A stretch of 64,000 nt of DNA from contig CAWBAJ010000010.1 in NCBI GenBank assembly GCA_963786765.1, positions 124,001 through 188,000 of the forward strand, written 5' to 3'. This DNA comes from DATKNA01 sp963786765. Lineage in GTDB: Bacteria > Actinomycetota > Actinomycetes > Actinomycetales > Kineosporiaceae. Below are positions 1 to 9,623 of this stretch, piece after piece (the stretch's first letter is position 1; every line of letters starts with the position of its first letter). A program made the position numbers and the translations under genes. Below the pieces are notes generated by a model, which was not told where the DNA came from, made no database searches, and saw only the letters and a list, made by a program, of their open reading frames with translations.

Positions 1-715
1 CGAGCACCATCCGGTCGCTGCGCCCGGGGAACAGCGAGGCGTAGACCGCGCCGAGGTAGGTGCCGTACGACCTGCCGTAGAAGGAGACCTTGGATTCGCC
101 GAGCGCGGCGCGTACCCGATCCATGTCGCGAGCCGTGTTCGCCGTGGTGATGAACCGCAACAGGCCGCCGGAGTTCTCGGCGCACGACCGTGCCACCGAC
201 TTGGCATACGCCACATTGCGGTCGATGTTGCCGCCGGGACCGGGCCAGGGGAACAGCAGGTCGGGCTGGTCGATTCGCATGGCGCACGTGACGGGGGTGC
301 TATGGCCGAGACCGCGCGGATCGAGGCCGATGAGGTCGAAGCGGTCGAGGACCTCGGCGGGCATTGCCTGGGCCAGCCAGCCGGGAAGGTCGAGCCCGGG
401 CTCACCCGGACCGCCGGGGTTGGACAGCAGGACGCCACGTCGCACCGACGGCTTGGCGGTCGCGATCCGGGAGATCGCGATGTCGATCGTGCGTCCGCGC
501 GGATTCCGGTAGTCCAGTGGTACGCGCAGGGACGCGCACTGCTGGCGCGGGTCTCGAACGGCCCCCGGGGAGGGCGGCGGGCAGGCGCCCCACGCAAGCG
601 GCGGGCTGGAAGGCTGGCGCGTGGCCTCACCGCTCGCCGACCCGGCGGCGCTTGTCGTCGCCGAAGCGAGCACTGCCGCCGCCGCAACGATGACCGTGAC
701 GAGTTGACGTCGCAT
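1..715 (-). CDS. Secreted alpha/beta hydrolase, TAP-like (C-terminal part lies outside the window)
   Basis: Predicted exported serine hydrolase of the tripeptidyl-aminopeptidase-like (SlpD/SlpE) group, which trims short peptides or esters outside the cell in actinomycetes. The reading starts at an ATG preceded by a good GGGAGGAG ribosome site. Residues 1-25 or so form a signal peptide (MRRQ, then an Ala/Val-rich core). Further on come a Cys before a conserved LRVPLDYRNP stretch, an oxyanion loop (LLSNPGGPGEPG) and the nucleophile elbow YGRSYGTYLG, with the catalytic Ser in the GxSxG motif. The acid and His residues and the C-terminal TAP domain would follow beyond base 1. It is transcribed away from the next gene. 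The family call is firm; the substrate is unknown. Confidence 0.85.
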   Translation of the reverse strand, partial: MRRQLVTVIVAAAAVLASATTSAAGSASGEATRQPSSPPLAWGACPPPSPGAVRDPRQQCASLRVPLDYRNPRGRTIDIAISRIATAKPSVRRGVLLSNPGGPGEPGLDLPGWLAQAMPAEVLDRFDLIGLDPRGLGHSTPVTCAMRIDQPDLLFPWPGPGGNIDRNVAYAKSVARSCAENSGGLLRFITTANTARDMDRVRAALGESKVSFYGRSYGTYLGAVYASLFPGRSDRMVL

Positions 716-1097
716 GACTGTCTCCTCCCGATGAGGGCGCCGCGAGAACGCCGCGGGCCGGACAGCGCGAACCACACGCCGCCGCGAGGGACACGCGAAC
801 GTCGTCCTGGGATTGCCTGCTGTTGCCGCCGGTTCCCCCGGTTTGTCGATCGGACGCGTCCACGCTGGCAGGTCGGCGGTGCGCACGGTAAGCCGGGCGG
901 CTGGCCGTTCAGGGGGCGGTTTTCTGGTGGGTCGACCAGCTGGAAGGCGCCAGGGCGGACCTTCTCCGAGGTCGCCTGCCATCGACACTCCTCGGGGAGA
1001 TCCCTTCGGGAACACACCAGAAACCCGCCCTGGGCAAGCACCGGTCAGCCGCCTTCCTTGTGGATCGCGCTGATGAGACGGTGCCGGGACGCGGCCG
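716..1097. other. Intergenic region between divergent genes
   Basis: About 380 bases separate the divergent TAP-like hydrolase and the first rhomboid/LPG-synthase gene. Open frames here are short and look like GC-rich noise. I find no convincing gene, RNA or strong hairpin. It presumably holds both promoters, but no clear -35/-10 pair could be assigned. Confidence 0.5.
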
Positions 1098-1109
1098 GTG
1101 GAGGAGATC

Positions 1110-3386
1110 ATGAAGACCCGGGTGATCCAGGGCGATCCGTCCTCCCCACCCGGCCGTCCCGGCAGCGCGCCCGCTCCCGTCGGACCTTCGTCAGGTCAGG
1201 GCCCGACCAGGATCGCGACGGGCCGCACGGGCTCGCTCGTGCTCGGCGTCGCGCAGGTCGCCCGGAACCTTCGCGAGAGGATCCCCTTCACGCTGTCCGT
1301 CGCCGTCCTGACGCTGCTGGCGGGCGTGGCCACCACGTCCCTGTGGCGGCCGCTGCAGGGTCAGTCGCAGCTGGACGCCGTCGCCTACGGGCTGCCCGCG
1401 TTCTCCGAGGGCCGCTGGTGGACGCCCGCGTCCGGCGTCCTGTTCGCCCAGACACCGCAGCAGTACGTGCCCACCCTGGGCAGCTTCGTGCTGCTCTGTG
1501 GTTTCGCGGAGTACCGGCTGGGGACGCGGCGGGCAGCGGGCACGGCGGTCGTCACCCAGCTCGCCGGGGTGCTGGGCGCGGCAGCGTTCCTGGCGATCGT
1601 CTCCGGACACGGATGGCTCTGGGCCGACCAGACCGCCCTCGCGCGTGACGTCGGGTTCTCGGCCGGGGCGCTGGGCGCGGCGAGCGCCGCGACCGCCACC
1701 CTGTCCGCGCCCTGGCGCGGACGGGCGCGGATCGTGCTGGTGACGTACGTCGTCATGTCCTTCGTGTACGTGGGCGTCCTCTGGGACCTCGAGCACCTCC
1801 TCGCGGTGGCCGCCGGTCTCGCCCTGGGGCCGCGCCTCGTCGGGTCCCGGGTGGGCCGCCGCGCCGGCCTGGCCCGCCCGAGGCTGACCAGACGGGAGTA
1901 CCGGCTGCTCGCGGCCGGCAGCTTCGTCGTGTCGGGGCTCGCTGCGCTGATCGCGCCCCTCGCCCAGGCGGGCGGCCCGTTGGCCACCGGGATGCCGGAC
2001 ACGGAGGCCGTGTTCGCCTCCGGCCCTGTCTTCGCCGTACTGTGGCTGCTCGTGGCGGCGGGGCTGCGCAGGGGGCGCCGGCGTGCCTGGCGGGTCGCCG
2101 TGTTCGTGACCGCGTGGTCCCTGATCGCTCTCCTCGTTCTCGCGGTCGTCCTGGCCGTGCGGTCCGAGCCCGGCTGGCCGGTGCTCACGTACATGCTCGC
2201 GTTCGCGCTGACGCAACTCGCGATCCTCGTCGCCGGGCGCGCGGCCTTCGCCAACCCCTCGCGCCGTCGGGCTCGGCGCGTCGCGGGCTCCCCGCTCGCC
2301 GTCCCGACCGAGGACGAGCGCCAACGGGCGCGAGCCCTCCTGGAGACGCAGGGCAGCCCCAACCGGCTGGCGTGGATGACCACCTGGCCCGAGAACCGGT
2401 GGTACCTGCCGGTCGAGGACTCGGACGAGCCCGGCTGTGTGGCGTATCGCGCGCACGCCGGGGTGGCGATCGGGCTCTGCGACCCTGTGGCGGCGTCGCC
2501 GGAGCATCGGGGCCGTCTCCTGCGCGGCTTCGCCGACCGGATGGAGGCGGCCGGGCTCGTGCCGTGCCTGTTCTCCGTCACCTCCGAGGCGGCCGGGGTC
2601 GCCCAGGACCTCTCCTGGCAGGTGCTCCAGGTGGCCGAGGAGGCGGTGATCGAGCTCCCCGCGCTGGCTTTCAAGGGCAAGGCCTGGCAGGACGTCCGGA
2701 CGGCGCTCAACCGGGCTGCAGCCCAGGGCATCACCCACCGCCTGGTCCACCTCGGGAGCGAGCCACGGGGGATCCAGGTACAGGTGCGGGCGATCTCCGA
2801 GCAGTGGACGGGCGACAAGGGCCTGCCCGAGATGGGGTTCACCCTCGGCGGCGTCGACGAGGCGCTCGATCCGAACGTGCGCGTCGGGCTGGCGGTCGAC
2901 GCCGACGGCACGGTCCACGGCGTCACGTCCTGGATGCCTGCTTACACCACGGACGGCGGGAGCCCGGCGGGCTGGACGCTCGACGTGATGCGCCGGTCCC
3001 CGGACGGGTTCCGCTCCTCGATGGAGTTCCTCATCGCCTCGGCCTGCCTCGCCTTCCGGGACGAGGGAGCAGCCTTCGTCTCGCTGTCCGGGGTGCCGCT
3101 CGCCAAGGCCGGTCCGAGCGACTCCGGGGTCGACCGTGCACCGCTCGACGCGTTCCTCGATCGGCTCGGCGCGAGCCTCGAGCCGTACTACGGCTTCCGG
3201 TCTCTGCAGGCGTTCAAGTCGAAGTTCCAGCCCCGCCACGAGCCGATGTACCTCGTCTTCCCCGACGAGGCGGCGCTGCCCAGGATCGGTGTCGCGCTCG
3301 GCCGGGCATACCTGCCGGACGCCGGCCTGCGCGACCTGCTGACCTTGGCCCGCCGCCCGTCGGACACCAGAAAGGTGGCGTCCTGA
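1110..3386 (+). CDS. Rhomboid-like membrane domain fused to phosphatidylglycerol lysyltransferase-like domain (copy 1)
   Basis: A 758-residue inner-membrane protein. After a disordered 50-residue N terminus, about eight or nine membrane segments span residues 55-390. They contain GFSAGALGA and, 45 residues on, LWDLEHLLA, the Ser and His positions expected of a rhomboid-like fold. The C-terminal half (about 395-745) is a DUF2156/LPG_synthase_C domain like MprF: MTTWPENRWYLP, then a GVAIGLCDP block and a GDKGLPEMGFTLGG block. In MprF this domain moves an amino acid from aminoacyl-tRNA to phosphatidylglycerol, reducing negative membrane charge. The ATG at 1110 sits 3 nt after GGAGGAG; a GTG 12 bases upstream is the alternative. 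The following gene is a close paralogue in the same direction. Protease activity of the membrane half is only an inference. Confidence 0.82.
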   Translation: MKTRVIQGDPSSPPGRPGSAPAPVGPSSGQGPTRIATGRTGSLVLGVAQVARNLRERIPFTLSVAVLTLLAGVATTSLWRPLQGQSQLDAVAYGLPAFSEGRWWTPASGVLFAQTPQQYVPTLGSFVLLCGFAEYRLGTRRAAGTAVVTQLAGVLGAAAFLAIVSGHGWLWADQTALARDVGFSAGALGAASAATATLSAPWRGRARIVLVTYVVMSFVYVGVLWDLEHLLAVAAGLALGPRLVGSRVGRRAGLARPRLTRREYRLLAAGSFVVSGLAALIAPLAQAGGPLATGMPDTEAVFASGPVFAVLWLLVAAGLRRGRRRAWRVAVFVTAWSLIALLVLAVVLAVRSEPGWPVLTYMLAFALTQLAILVAGRAAFANPSRRRARRVAGSPLAVPTEDERQRARALLETQGSPNRLAWMTTWPENRWYLPVEDSDEPGCVAYRAHAGVAIGLCDPVAASPEHRGRLLRGFADRMEAAGLVPCLFSVTSEAAGVAQDLSWQVLQVAEEAVIELPALAFKGKAWQDVRTALNRAAAQGITHRLVHLGSEPRGIQVQVRAISEQWTGDKGLPEMGFTLGGVDEALDPNVRVGLAVDADGTVHGVTSWMPAYTTDGGSPAGWTLDVMRRSPDGFRSSMEFLIASACLAFRDEGAAFVSLSGVPLAKAGPSDSGVDRAPLDAFLDRLGASLEPYYGFRSLQAFKSKFQPRHEPMYLVFPDEAALPRIGVALGRAYLPDAGLRDLLTLARRPSDTRKVAS

Positions 3387-3493
3387 TGGACATGTCCGCG
3401 TGGTCTGCACCAGTGGACCCTGGCGCAGCCGGTCCGCAGCGATCAGGCTGAGGGCACCCCGGCGTGCTCCGCGCGCGCCGCCAAGGAATCGTC

Positions 3494-5653
3494 ATGGCCA
3501 TCTCCTTCCAGGAGCTCAGGAAGCTGGACGGCGCCACCCCCGTCGGGAAGCTGATCGCGTCCGCACCTCGGCGGATACCGTTCACCCTCGCCGTCATCGC
3601 GGTGATGCTGATCGCCGCGGTGGTCACCGGAGCCCTCTGGTCGCCGTTGTCCGGATCGGCCTGGTGGGGCCGGATCGCCTACGGCCTACCCGCGCTCGAG
3701 ACCGGCCGTTGGTGGACGCCGCCCACCGGCTCGTTCTTCGCCTCCATCCCCGTCCAGTACGTCCCGGTCGCCGGTGGGTTCCTCGTGCTCGTCGGGTTCG
3801 CGGAGCTGCTCCTGCGCACCCGCCGGACGGTGCTCGTCGTGACCGCCACGCAGCTCGCGGGTGTGCTGGGGACAGCGGCCATACTCTGGATCACCCGGGG
3901 GCACGGCTGGCCGTGGGCCGACCGGACCTCGGTGGAGCTGGACGTCGGCTTCTCGGCCGGCGCGCTCGGTGCGGCCGCGGCCGCGACGGCGGCCCTCCGA
4001 ACCCCCTGGCGGGGACGCCTGCGCGCCGGCCTCCTGGTCTACGGCGTCGTGTTCTTCGTCTACGTCGGGCTGCTCTGGGACCTCGAGCACCTGCTCGCCA
4101 TCGTCCTCGGACTCGCCATCGGCCCCCGGCTGGTCGGGCGCCGGATCGACCTGAGAGCCAGATCGCTCAGCCGGCACGAGTACCGGCTGCTGGTCTCGGG
4201 CACGTTCGTCGTCTCGGCGCTCGCCGCGCTGGCCAGTTCGCTGTCGACGTACGGCGGCCCGTTGACCGTGGGCCTGGATGACACGGAGACCTCCCTCACC
4301 TCGGGCTTCGTGTTCTTCGTCATCTGGCTGCTGGTGGCCAACGGGCTCCGCAAGGGGCGCCGGCGGGCGTGGCGGTTCGCCGTCGGCCTCACGGTGGTGA
4401 GCCTGGTCGCCCTCATCGGCATCGGGGTCGCCCTGGCCCACGACCACCAGTCCGGGTGGCCCGTGGTCACCTACACCGCCCTGATCACGGTCGCGCAGCT
4501 CACCGTGCTCGTCACGGGCCGGCGCGCCTTCCGCAATCCCTCCCGGCGGCGTGCCCGACGGACTGCGGGCTCCCTGCACTTCTCCCACGGCGAGGACGAA
4601 CGCTCGCAGGCGACCGCGCTGCTCCGGCGGAGCGGGAGCGTCAACCACATGGCGTGGATGACGACGTGGCCGGAGAACACGTGGTTCTTTCCCGAGGACG
4701 GGTCAGCAGGGTTCGTCGCCTACCGGATCCACGCCGGCGTGGCCATCGGCCTGTGCGATCCCGTGGCCGCCACAGCCGCGGAGCGGTCGGAGCTGCTGGC
4801 CACCTTCGCCTACCGGACACAGTCTGCGGGCCTGCTCCCGTGCCTGTTCTCGGTCACCCAGGAGACCGCCGACCACGCCGCGGGACGCCGGTGGCGCACG
4901 GTGCAGGTCGCGGAGGAGGCGGCCATCGACCTGAGGAGCCTGCGGTTCACCGGAAAGGCGTGGCAGGACGTCCGCACCGCCCTGAACCAAGCGGCCAAGC
5001 AGGGCCTGACGCACAGACTCGTCCCGCTGGCCCAGCAGCCACGCGGCGTTCAAGTGCAGGTAAGGGCCATCTCCGAGCAGTGGGTCGGCGACAAGGGGCT
5101 GCCGGAGATGGGCTTCACGCTCGGCGGCCTCGACGAAGCGATGGACCCGGAGGTGCGGGTCGGTCTCGCGATCGACGCGGACGGTACCGCGCACGGCGTC
5201 ACCTCGTGGATGCCCGCCTACGGCCCGGACGGCACGCCGCAGGGCTGGACGCTCGACGACATGCGGCGGCTCCCCGACGGCTTCCGCTACACGATGGAGT
5301 TCCTCATCGCCTCCGCCTGCCTGGCCTTCAAGGACGAGGACGCCGAGTTCGTCTCTCTGTCCGGGGTGCCGCTGGCCCGTGCGGGAGCGGGCACGACGGA
5401 CCCCGACCGAGGCGTCCTCGACGCCTTCCTGAACACGCTCGGAGCTCGCCTCGAGCCCTACTACGGCTTCCGCTCCCTGCAGGCCTTCAAGTCCAAGTTC
5501 CAGCCGAGCCACACGCCGCCGTACCTCGTCTTCCCCGACGAGGCGGCACTCCCCCGGATCGGCCTCGCCCTCAGCCGGGCCTACCTGCCCGAAGCAGGCG
5601 TGCGCGACCTGATCTCCCTCGCGCACCCGAGACGCCAGCTCGTGAAGACCTGA
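3494..5653 (+). CDS. Rhomboid-like / phosphatidylglycerol lysyltransferase-like protein (copy 2)
   Basis: A 719-residue tandem paralogue of the preceding gene, same architecture: multi-pass rhomboid-like half with GFSAGALGA and LWDLEHLLA, then the DUF2156 aminoacyl-transferase half with MTTWPENTWFFP, GVAIGLCDP and the invariant GDKGLPEMGFTLGG block. The copies are very similar in the catalytic half and more diverged at the N terminus, which is shorter here and lacks the Pro-rich leader. The ATG at 3494 follows AAGGA by 8 nt and is preferred over an in-frame GTG 30 bases upstream. The 107-base gap from copy 1 contains no gene, so the two may be co-transcribed. By family, both would modify membrane lipids with amino acids; the amino acid and lipid are unknown. 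Confidence 0.82.
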   Translation: MAISFQELRKLDGATPVGKLIASAPRRIPFTLAVIAVMLIAAVVTGALWSPLSGSAWWGRIAYGLPALETGRWWTPPTGSFFASIPVQYVPVAGGFLVLVGFAELLLRTRRTVLVVTATQLAGVLGTAAILWITRGHGWPWADRTSVELDVGFSAGALGAAAAATAALRTPWRGRLRAGLLVYGVVFFVYVGLLWDLEHLLAIVLGLAIGPRLVGRRIDLRARSLSRHEYRLLVSGTFVVSALAALASSLSTYGGPLTVGLDDTETSLTSGFVFFVIWLLVANGLRKGRRRAWRFAVGLTVVSLVALIGIGVALAHDHQSGWPVVTYTALITVAQLTVLVTGRRAFRNPSRRRARRTAGSLHFSHGEDERSQATALLRRSGSVNHMAWMTTWPENTWFFPEDGSAGFVAYRIHAGVAIGLCDPVAATAAERSELLATFAYRTQSAGLLPCLFSVTQETADHAAGRRWRTVQVAEEAAIDLRSLRFTGKAWQDVRTALNQAAKQGLTHRLVPLAQQPRGVQVQVRAISEQWVGDKGLPEMGFTLGGLDEAMDPEVRVGLAIDADGTAHGVTSWMPAYGPDGTPQGWTLDDMRRLPDGFRYTMEFLIASACLAFKDEDAEFVSLSGVPLARAGAGTTDPDRGVLDAFLNTLGARLEPYYGFRSLQAFKSKFQPSHTPPYLVFPDEAALPRIGLALSRAYLPEAGVRDLISLAHPRRQLVKT

Positions 5654-5659
5654 GTGCGG

Positions 5660-5688
5660 GGTCAGGCATCTGGGTGGCCCTCCTGACC
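5660..5688 (+). terminator. Weak candidate hairpin after the rhomboid/LPG pair
   Basis: GGTCAGG and CCTGACC form a 7-bp stem with a 15-base loop just after the stop codon of copy 2. There is no U-tract. It might act as a weak factor-dependent terminator. Confidence 0.25.
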
Positions 5689-5749
5689 GCGCGTACCCTT
5701 CTTCAGGACGCCGTCGGGCACATCCGCCCCCTGCCGGAGGCCTGAACTG

Positions 5750-6187
5750 ATGACCGATCATTACCGGCTCCAGCGATTCGTGGACGCGCAGAACGAGAAC
5801 GAGGTGTATCGCAGAGCGCTCTCCGAGCTGCGAAGCGGGCGCAAGTCGGGTCACTGGATGTGGTACGTCTTCCCTCAGCTGAGAGGCCTCGGCCGGAGCG
5901 CGACGTCACACGAGTACGGGATCAGTTCACTGGCCGAGGCCCGGGCCTACCTCGAACACCCCGTGCTGCGCCCGCGCCTGCTCGAGTGCGCGCAGCTCCT
6001 GCTGAGTAGCGACGGGCCGGACGCGGACGAGATCTTCGGATCGATCGACGCCGTGAAGCTGCGATCCTGCATGACTCTCTTCCTCAGGGCAGCGCCGGAG
6101 ATTGCCGCCTTCCAAGAGGTGCTGGACAGGTACTTCGAAGGCTCCCCGGATCGGATGACGATCAGTCTGCTGGGCGACGACGCCTGA
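5750..6187 (+). CDS. DUF1810 family protein
   Basis: A compact 145-residue cytoplasmic protein. The start MTDHYRLQRFVDAQ, the HWMWYVFPQLRGLG block and the ending pattern (E-I-F-G-S-I-D-A-V-K-L, then a Cys-Met-T-L-F) are the standard signature of DUF1810, whose length is normally about 140-150 residues. The biochemical role of the family is not established. It stands alone between the LPG-synthase pair and a convergent kinase gene ending only 3 bases away. No regulation can be read from the sequence. Confidence 0.85.
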   Translation: MTDHYRLQRFVDAQNENEVYRRALSELRSGRKSGHWMWYVFPQLRGLGRSATSHEYGISSLAEARAYLEHPVLRPRLLECAQLLLSSDGPDADEIFGSIDAVKLRSCMTLFLRAAPEIAAFQEVLDRYFEGSPDRMTISLLGDDA

Positions 6188-6190
6188 TCC

Positions 6191-7808
6191 TCAGCTGGAC
6201 GCGGTCCAGCGCTGGACGTCGACGACGACGTCGTCCAGGGTTGATCCGCTGCCGCTCGAGCGCAGCCGGAACGCGGGCTGGCTGCAGCCGTCGTTCGACT
6301 GCCAGCCCGCCGACCCTCGCACCGCCTTGGTCAGGAGAACCGAGCCGTCGCTGCTCAGCCACGTCGCCTCGACCTCGGCGCTGGGGTCGAGCGAGCGCCA
6401 GCGCACGTAGAACCGCTGCTGGCCGCAGCCGTTCATGGTCGCGGGGAACCGATAGAGCGTCTGCCAGCCCTTGTCGCCCCTGAAGATGCGGACGGTCTCG
6501 TTGTTCTCGTCGCCCAAGGAGTAGCCGGACACCTCCGCTGGGAAGGCAGGCCGTTCCTGGTCCTGTGAGCGCACGGCACGCAGGACGACGTCCCCGTCTC
6601 CCCAGGCCGATCCCTGGGCCGAGGTGTCGGACCCCGCCGGGGGCGTGCTCACGTCCGGCGACGCTGATGGGCTCGGGAGCTGCGCGGTCGAAGAGCCGGA
6701 CGGCGTGCTCGACGGCGTGCTCGGCGGCTGTCGACGGCGTGCTCGACGGCGTGCTCGCCGGCGTCGGCGGGCCGCTCGAGCCGGCCTGCGCCGAGCTCGC
6801 GTCCGCCGAGGAACGGTGGACGAACAGCCATGCCGCAGCCGCGACGACGACAGCGGCCAGCACGGCTACCGGCGCGAGCCAGGACGGGGATCCGCCGCGG
6901 GGAGCAGCAGCTCCCGCCCGCGGGGCAGGGTGCACTCCGGGAGGGGGGACCGGGGCCGCCACGGTCGGCCGCGGCACGGCCGTGAGCAGGACGGTCGGTG
7001 CCGGGCCGCCCACGGCGGCGAGGATCTCGGCGGCCGTCGCCCGGGCGGCCGGCTGCTTCACCAGGGCACGCCGCAAGGGCGGCTCGAGCCAGGCGGGCAC
7101 ACCCGCGATGTCCGGCTCCTCCGTCCGCAGCCGGTGCACGAGCACCCCGATCGGACCGTCCCCGAAGGGCAGCCGCCCCGTCGCGGCGCACAGCAACGCC
7201 GACCCCCATCCCCACACGTCGACGGCTGCGGTGACCGGGCCGCCGTTCATCTGCTCCGGCGCCATCCACCCGGGCGACCCGACGACGAAGCCCGCCTGGG
7301 TCAGCGCGGTCAGGTCCTGCGTGCGCGCGATGCCGAGGTCCACGAGCACCGGGCCCTGGTGGGTGAGGATGACGTTCGCCGGCTTCACGTCACGGTGGAC
7401 GATCCCCTGCGCGTGGAGTGCGGCGAGCGCCTCCGCCAGGCCTGCCGCGAGCAACCGGAGTGCCGCGTCGGGCAGCGGCTTGGCCGCTTCGTGCAGCGTC
7501 GGGCCCTGCACGTAGTCCATCGCGATCCACGGCACGGCCGACCCGGTGTCGGCGCCGAGGCAGCGAGCGACGTGCGGCGACCGGACGCCGACAAGGAGGT
7601 CGGCCTCCCGCCGCAGCCGGGTGCGCGCCTCCTCCCCTGCGCCACGCGGAAGCGTCTTGAGGGCGACCGCGCGACCGGCCGCGTCGAAGGCGAGGAAGAC
7701 GTCCCCCATGCCGCCCGACCCGAGCCGCCCCTGCAGCTGGAAGGGCCCGATGGTGCGCGGGTCGTCCGGCCGGAGCATCGTCAGAGGCACCGGGCCATCC
7801 TCACCCAC
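6191..7808 (-). CDS. Transmembrane Ser/Thr protein kinase (frame break in the linker)
   Basis: Eukaryotic-like kinase. An N-terminal kinase domain (about residues 20-270) shows LGSGGMGDVFLAF, the catalytic IVHRDVKPANVIL, a DLG in place of DFG, and GWMAPEQM. A Pro-rich juxtamembrane stretch and one membrane helix (WLAPVAVLAAVVVAAAAW) follow, then a Ser/Thr/Pro linker and a 130-residue extracellular domain ending VQRWTASS. The linker is coded by tandem 12-base TPSS repeats, and the reading frame changes there (around 6722-6735, one extra base). Beyond that point only the second frame gives sensible protein. The GTG at 7808 is the outermost start; an ATG giving MLRPDDPRTIG about 30 bases in may be the true one. 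The extracellular domain matches nothing I recognise. Divergent from the next gene. Confidence 0.78.
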
Positions 7809-7975
7809 CGCCCCGCCGCGGTGCTGTCGACGCCCCGCACTCGGCCTCCGCTCGCCGTACGCCGCGGGTTGTCGGGGTTCGCCCTGCCGGGGCCAGGCCG
7901 TCGTCGATCAGCATCTAGATCAACCGAGCCAGTCGGACGACAATGGAACGGCGCCTGCGCGCAGAGGGGGGACAC

Positions 7976-9387
7976 ATGTCAACCGGCTCTCCGCCCCCGG
8001 CATCAGCCCCGGGGCCCGCCCCCGACCCGGCGTCCGGGGGTCCGGCAACCTCCCCGGGACCGGCCCCCGGCCCCGCGTCCGGCGGTCCGGCAACCTCCCC
8101 GGGGCCCGCCCCCGACCCGACGTCCGGGGGTCCGGCCACCTCCCCGGGACCGCCCCCGGCCCGGCGTCCGGCGGTCCGGCCACCTCCCCGGGGACCGCCC
8201 CCGGCCCCGCGTCCGGCGGTCCGGCCACCTCCCCGGGACCCGCCCCCGGCCCTGCGGTCGGCGGCCCGGTCACTGCCCCGTGGCGGGAAGGGACCTTGAC
8301 CCGCGCCAAGGAGCTGCGGTCGCTCTGCGACTGGATGATGGCGCAACACCCATCGCCGTGGATCGTGATCCTGGGTGAGGGGGTCAAATGTCACCTGGAG
8401 GCAGCCAAACAAGCCGCGCGAGTGGCGCCCCTGGTTCCCCACCGCCGGATGCACCTGCTCCGCTACGGCTCTCTGCGGCAGCGGGCGTTGAGCAATCTCG
8501 ACGCGGCGGAGGCGGGGTTGCTGAACATCGCGCCGTCGAACTACGTCCTGGGGCAGATGCCGAGCATCCTGCAGCACGTTCGCCGTCACCTGCTCGTGAC
8601 CGACCCGAGGCGGCAGTCGCTGGAGCGGATAGCCCGCCAGCTCGGGGTGAACGACCCGGACCAGCCCGCTCAGCCTGCTACGCAGACGTTGGGGGTCGAC
8701 CACCGAAAATGCATCGCGGATCAAGAGCGTGGACAGATCGTCACGGCGTTCCGCGCTGCCAGCTCCGAAGCACTTCGAGAACAGGTCCGGTTGCGCAGCT
8801 TCGGCAACGTGCTTGTCGCCACCACCATTGTGATGAGCCTGCTCGGGCTCGGCGTGGCCATCGCAGGCTGGGTGGCCCCCACTCTGATCCCCCTGTGCTT
8901 CGCGCCCGAGGAATCCGGTTACGCCGTCGTGGTCTGCCCCACTCAACAGTCGGCGCCGTTCCGGATCACCCAACCCGGTGTTCCCGATGCAGCGACCACG
9001 ACGCGAGACATCGACGACGTGACAGCGGAGACCGTCTCCCCTAGAGATCTCATGGTCGTCGAGCTCGTCGGCCTCACTGCTGCCGCCGTGGCGGCCGCCG
9101 CGGCCATCCGCAGCATAAGGGGGTCCTCGGAGAGCTACGCCCTGCCGGTCGCGTTGGCCGCGCTCAAGCTGCCCACCGGCGCGATCACCGCGTTCCTCGG
9201 ACTACTGCTCATGCGTGGCCAGTTCGTTCCCGGACTGAGCGCTCTGGACACCTCGGCGCAGATCCTCGCCTGGGCGCTCGTGTTCGGGTACGCACAGCAG
9301 CTGTTCACGCGATTGGTCGACCGGCAGGGACAGGTGGTGCTCGACAGCATCAGGGGCGCGAGCAAGCCGACCACCCCCCAGACCTGA
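7976..9387 (+). CDS. Pro/Gly-repeat membrane protein of unknown function (frame break in the repeats)
   Basis: A protein of about 470 residues if one missing base is restored. The ATG follows a GGGGGGA ribosome site. Residues 12-101 are six 15-residue repeats of type PGPAPGPASGGPATS. A soluble domain of about 250 residues then starts at LTRAKELRSLCDWMM, and about four hydrophobic segments follow (LVATTIVMSLLGLGVAIAGW, an Ala-rich helix, ALKLPTGAITAFLGLLL, ILAWALVFGYAQQ). The first four repeats read in one frame; from about 8151 one G is absent compared with sister repeats, and the rest reads in the next frame. I do not recognise the soluble domain. It is divergent from the kinase, so a sensory or envelope role is possible but unproven. 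Confidence 0.68.
8009..8277 (+). repeat. Six 45-bp tandem repeats coding PGPAPGPASGGPATS
   Basis: Period 45, units starting at 8009, 8054, 8099 and so on. The fourth unit has lost one G (GGACCG followed directly by CCCCCGG) relative to the second unit, so that unit is 44 bases and throws the frame. The third-position changes between units show the array has been under protein-level constraint. Confidence 0.85.
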
Positions 9388-9623
9388 CGCGGGGCCGGTT
9401 CGATCTGCCCGTCGGATGGCACAGCGAGAGCCGGTCGTAACGCCGGCCAAGGTCGACCGACACGCCGACGCTCCCGGCGTGTCGGCGCCGCATGGCCGTA
9501 TTTGTGCCCCCGTCCGGGCATCGGGCTGGGGTCCGACGCCGATCCGCCCGACTCCCTGTGGCGGCCGCGGGACGTCATGCGAGCGGGCAAGGGCGGGTTG
9601 TCGCACGGACAGGAGGCGCCGAC

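Noticed and set aside
1191..3410. Long minus-strand frame opposite the first rhomboid/LPG gene
   Set aside because: Arg/Gly/Pro/His-rich shadow typical of GC-rich antisense frames, while the plus strand has clear domains.
7546..7975. N-terminal extension of the repeat membrane protein
   Set aside because: It is antisense to the kinase gene; a good ribosome site precedes the ATG at 7976.
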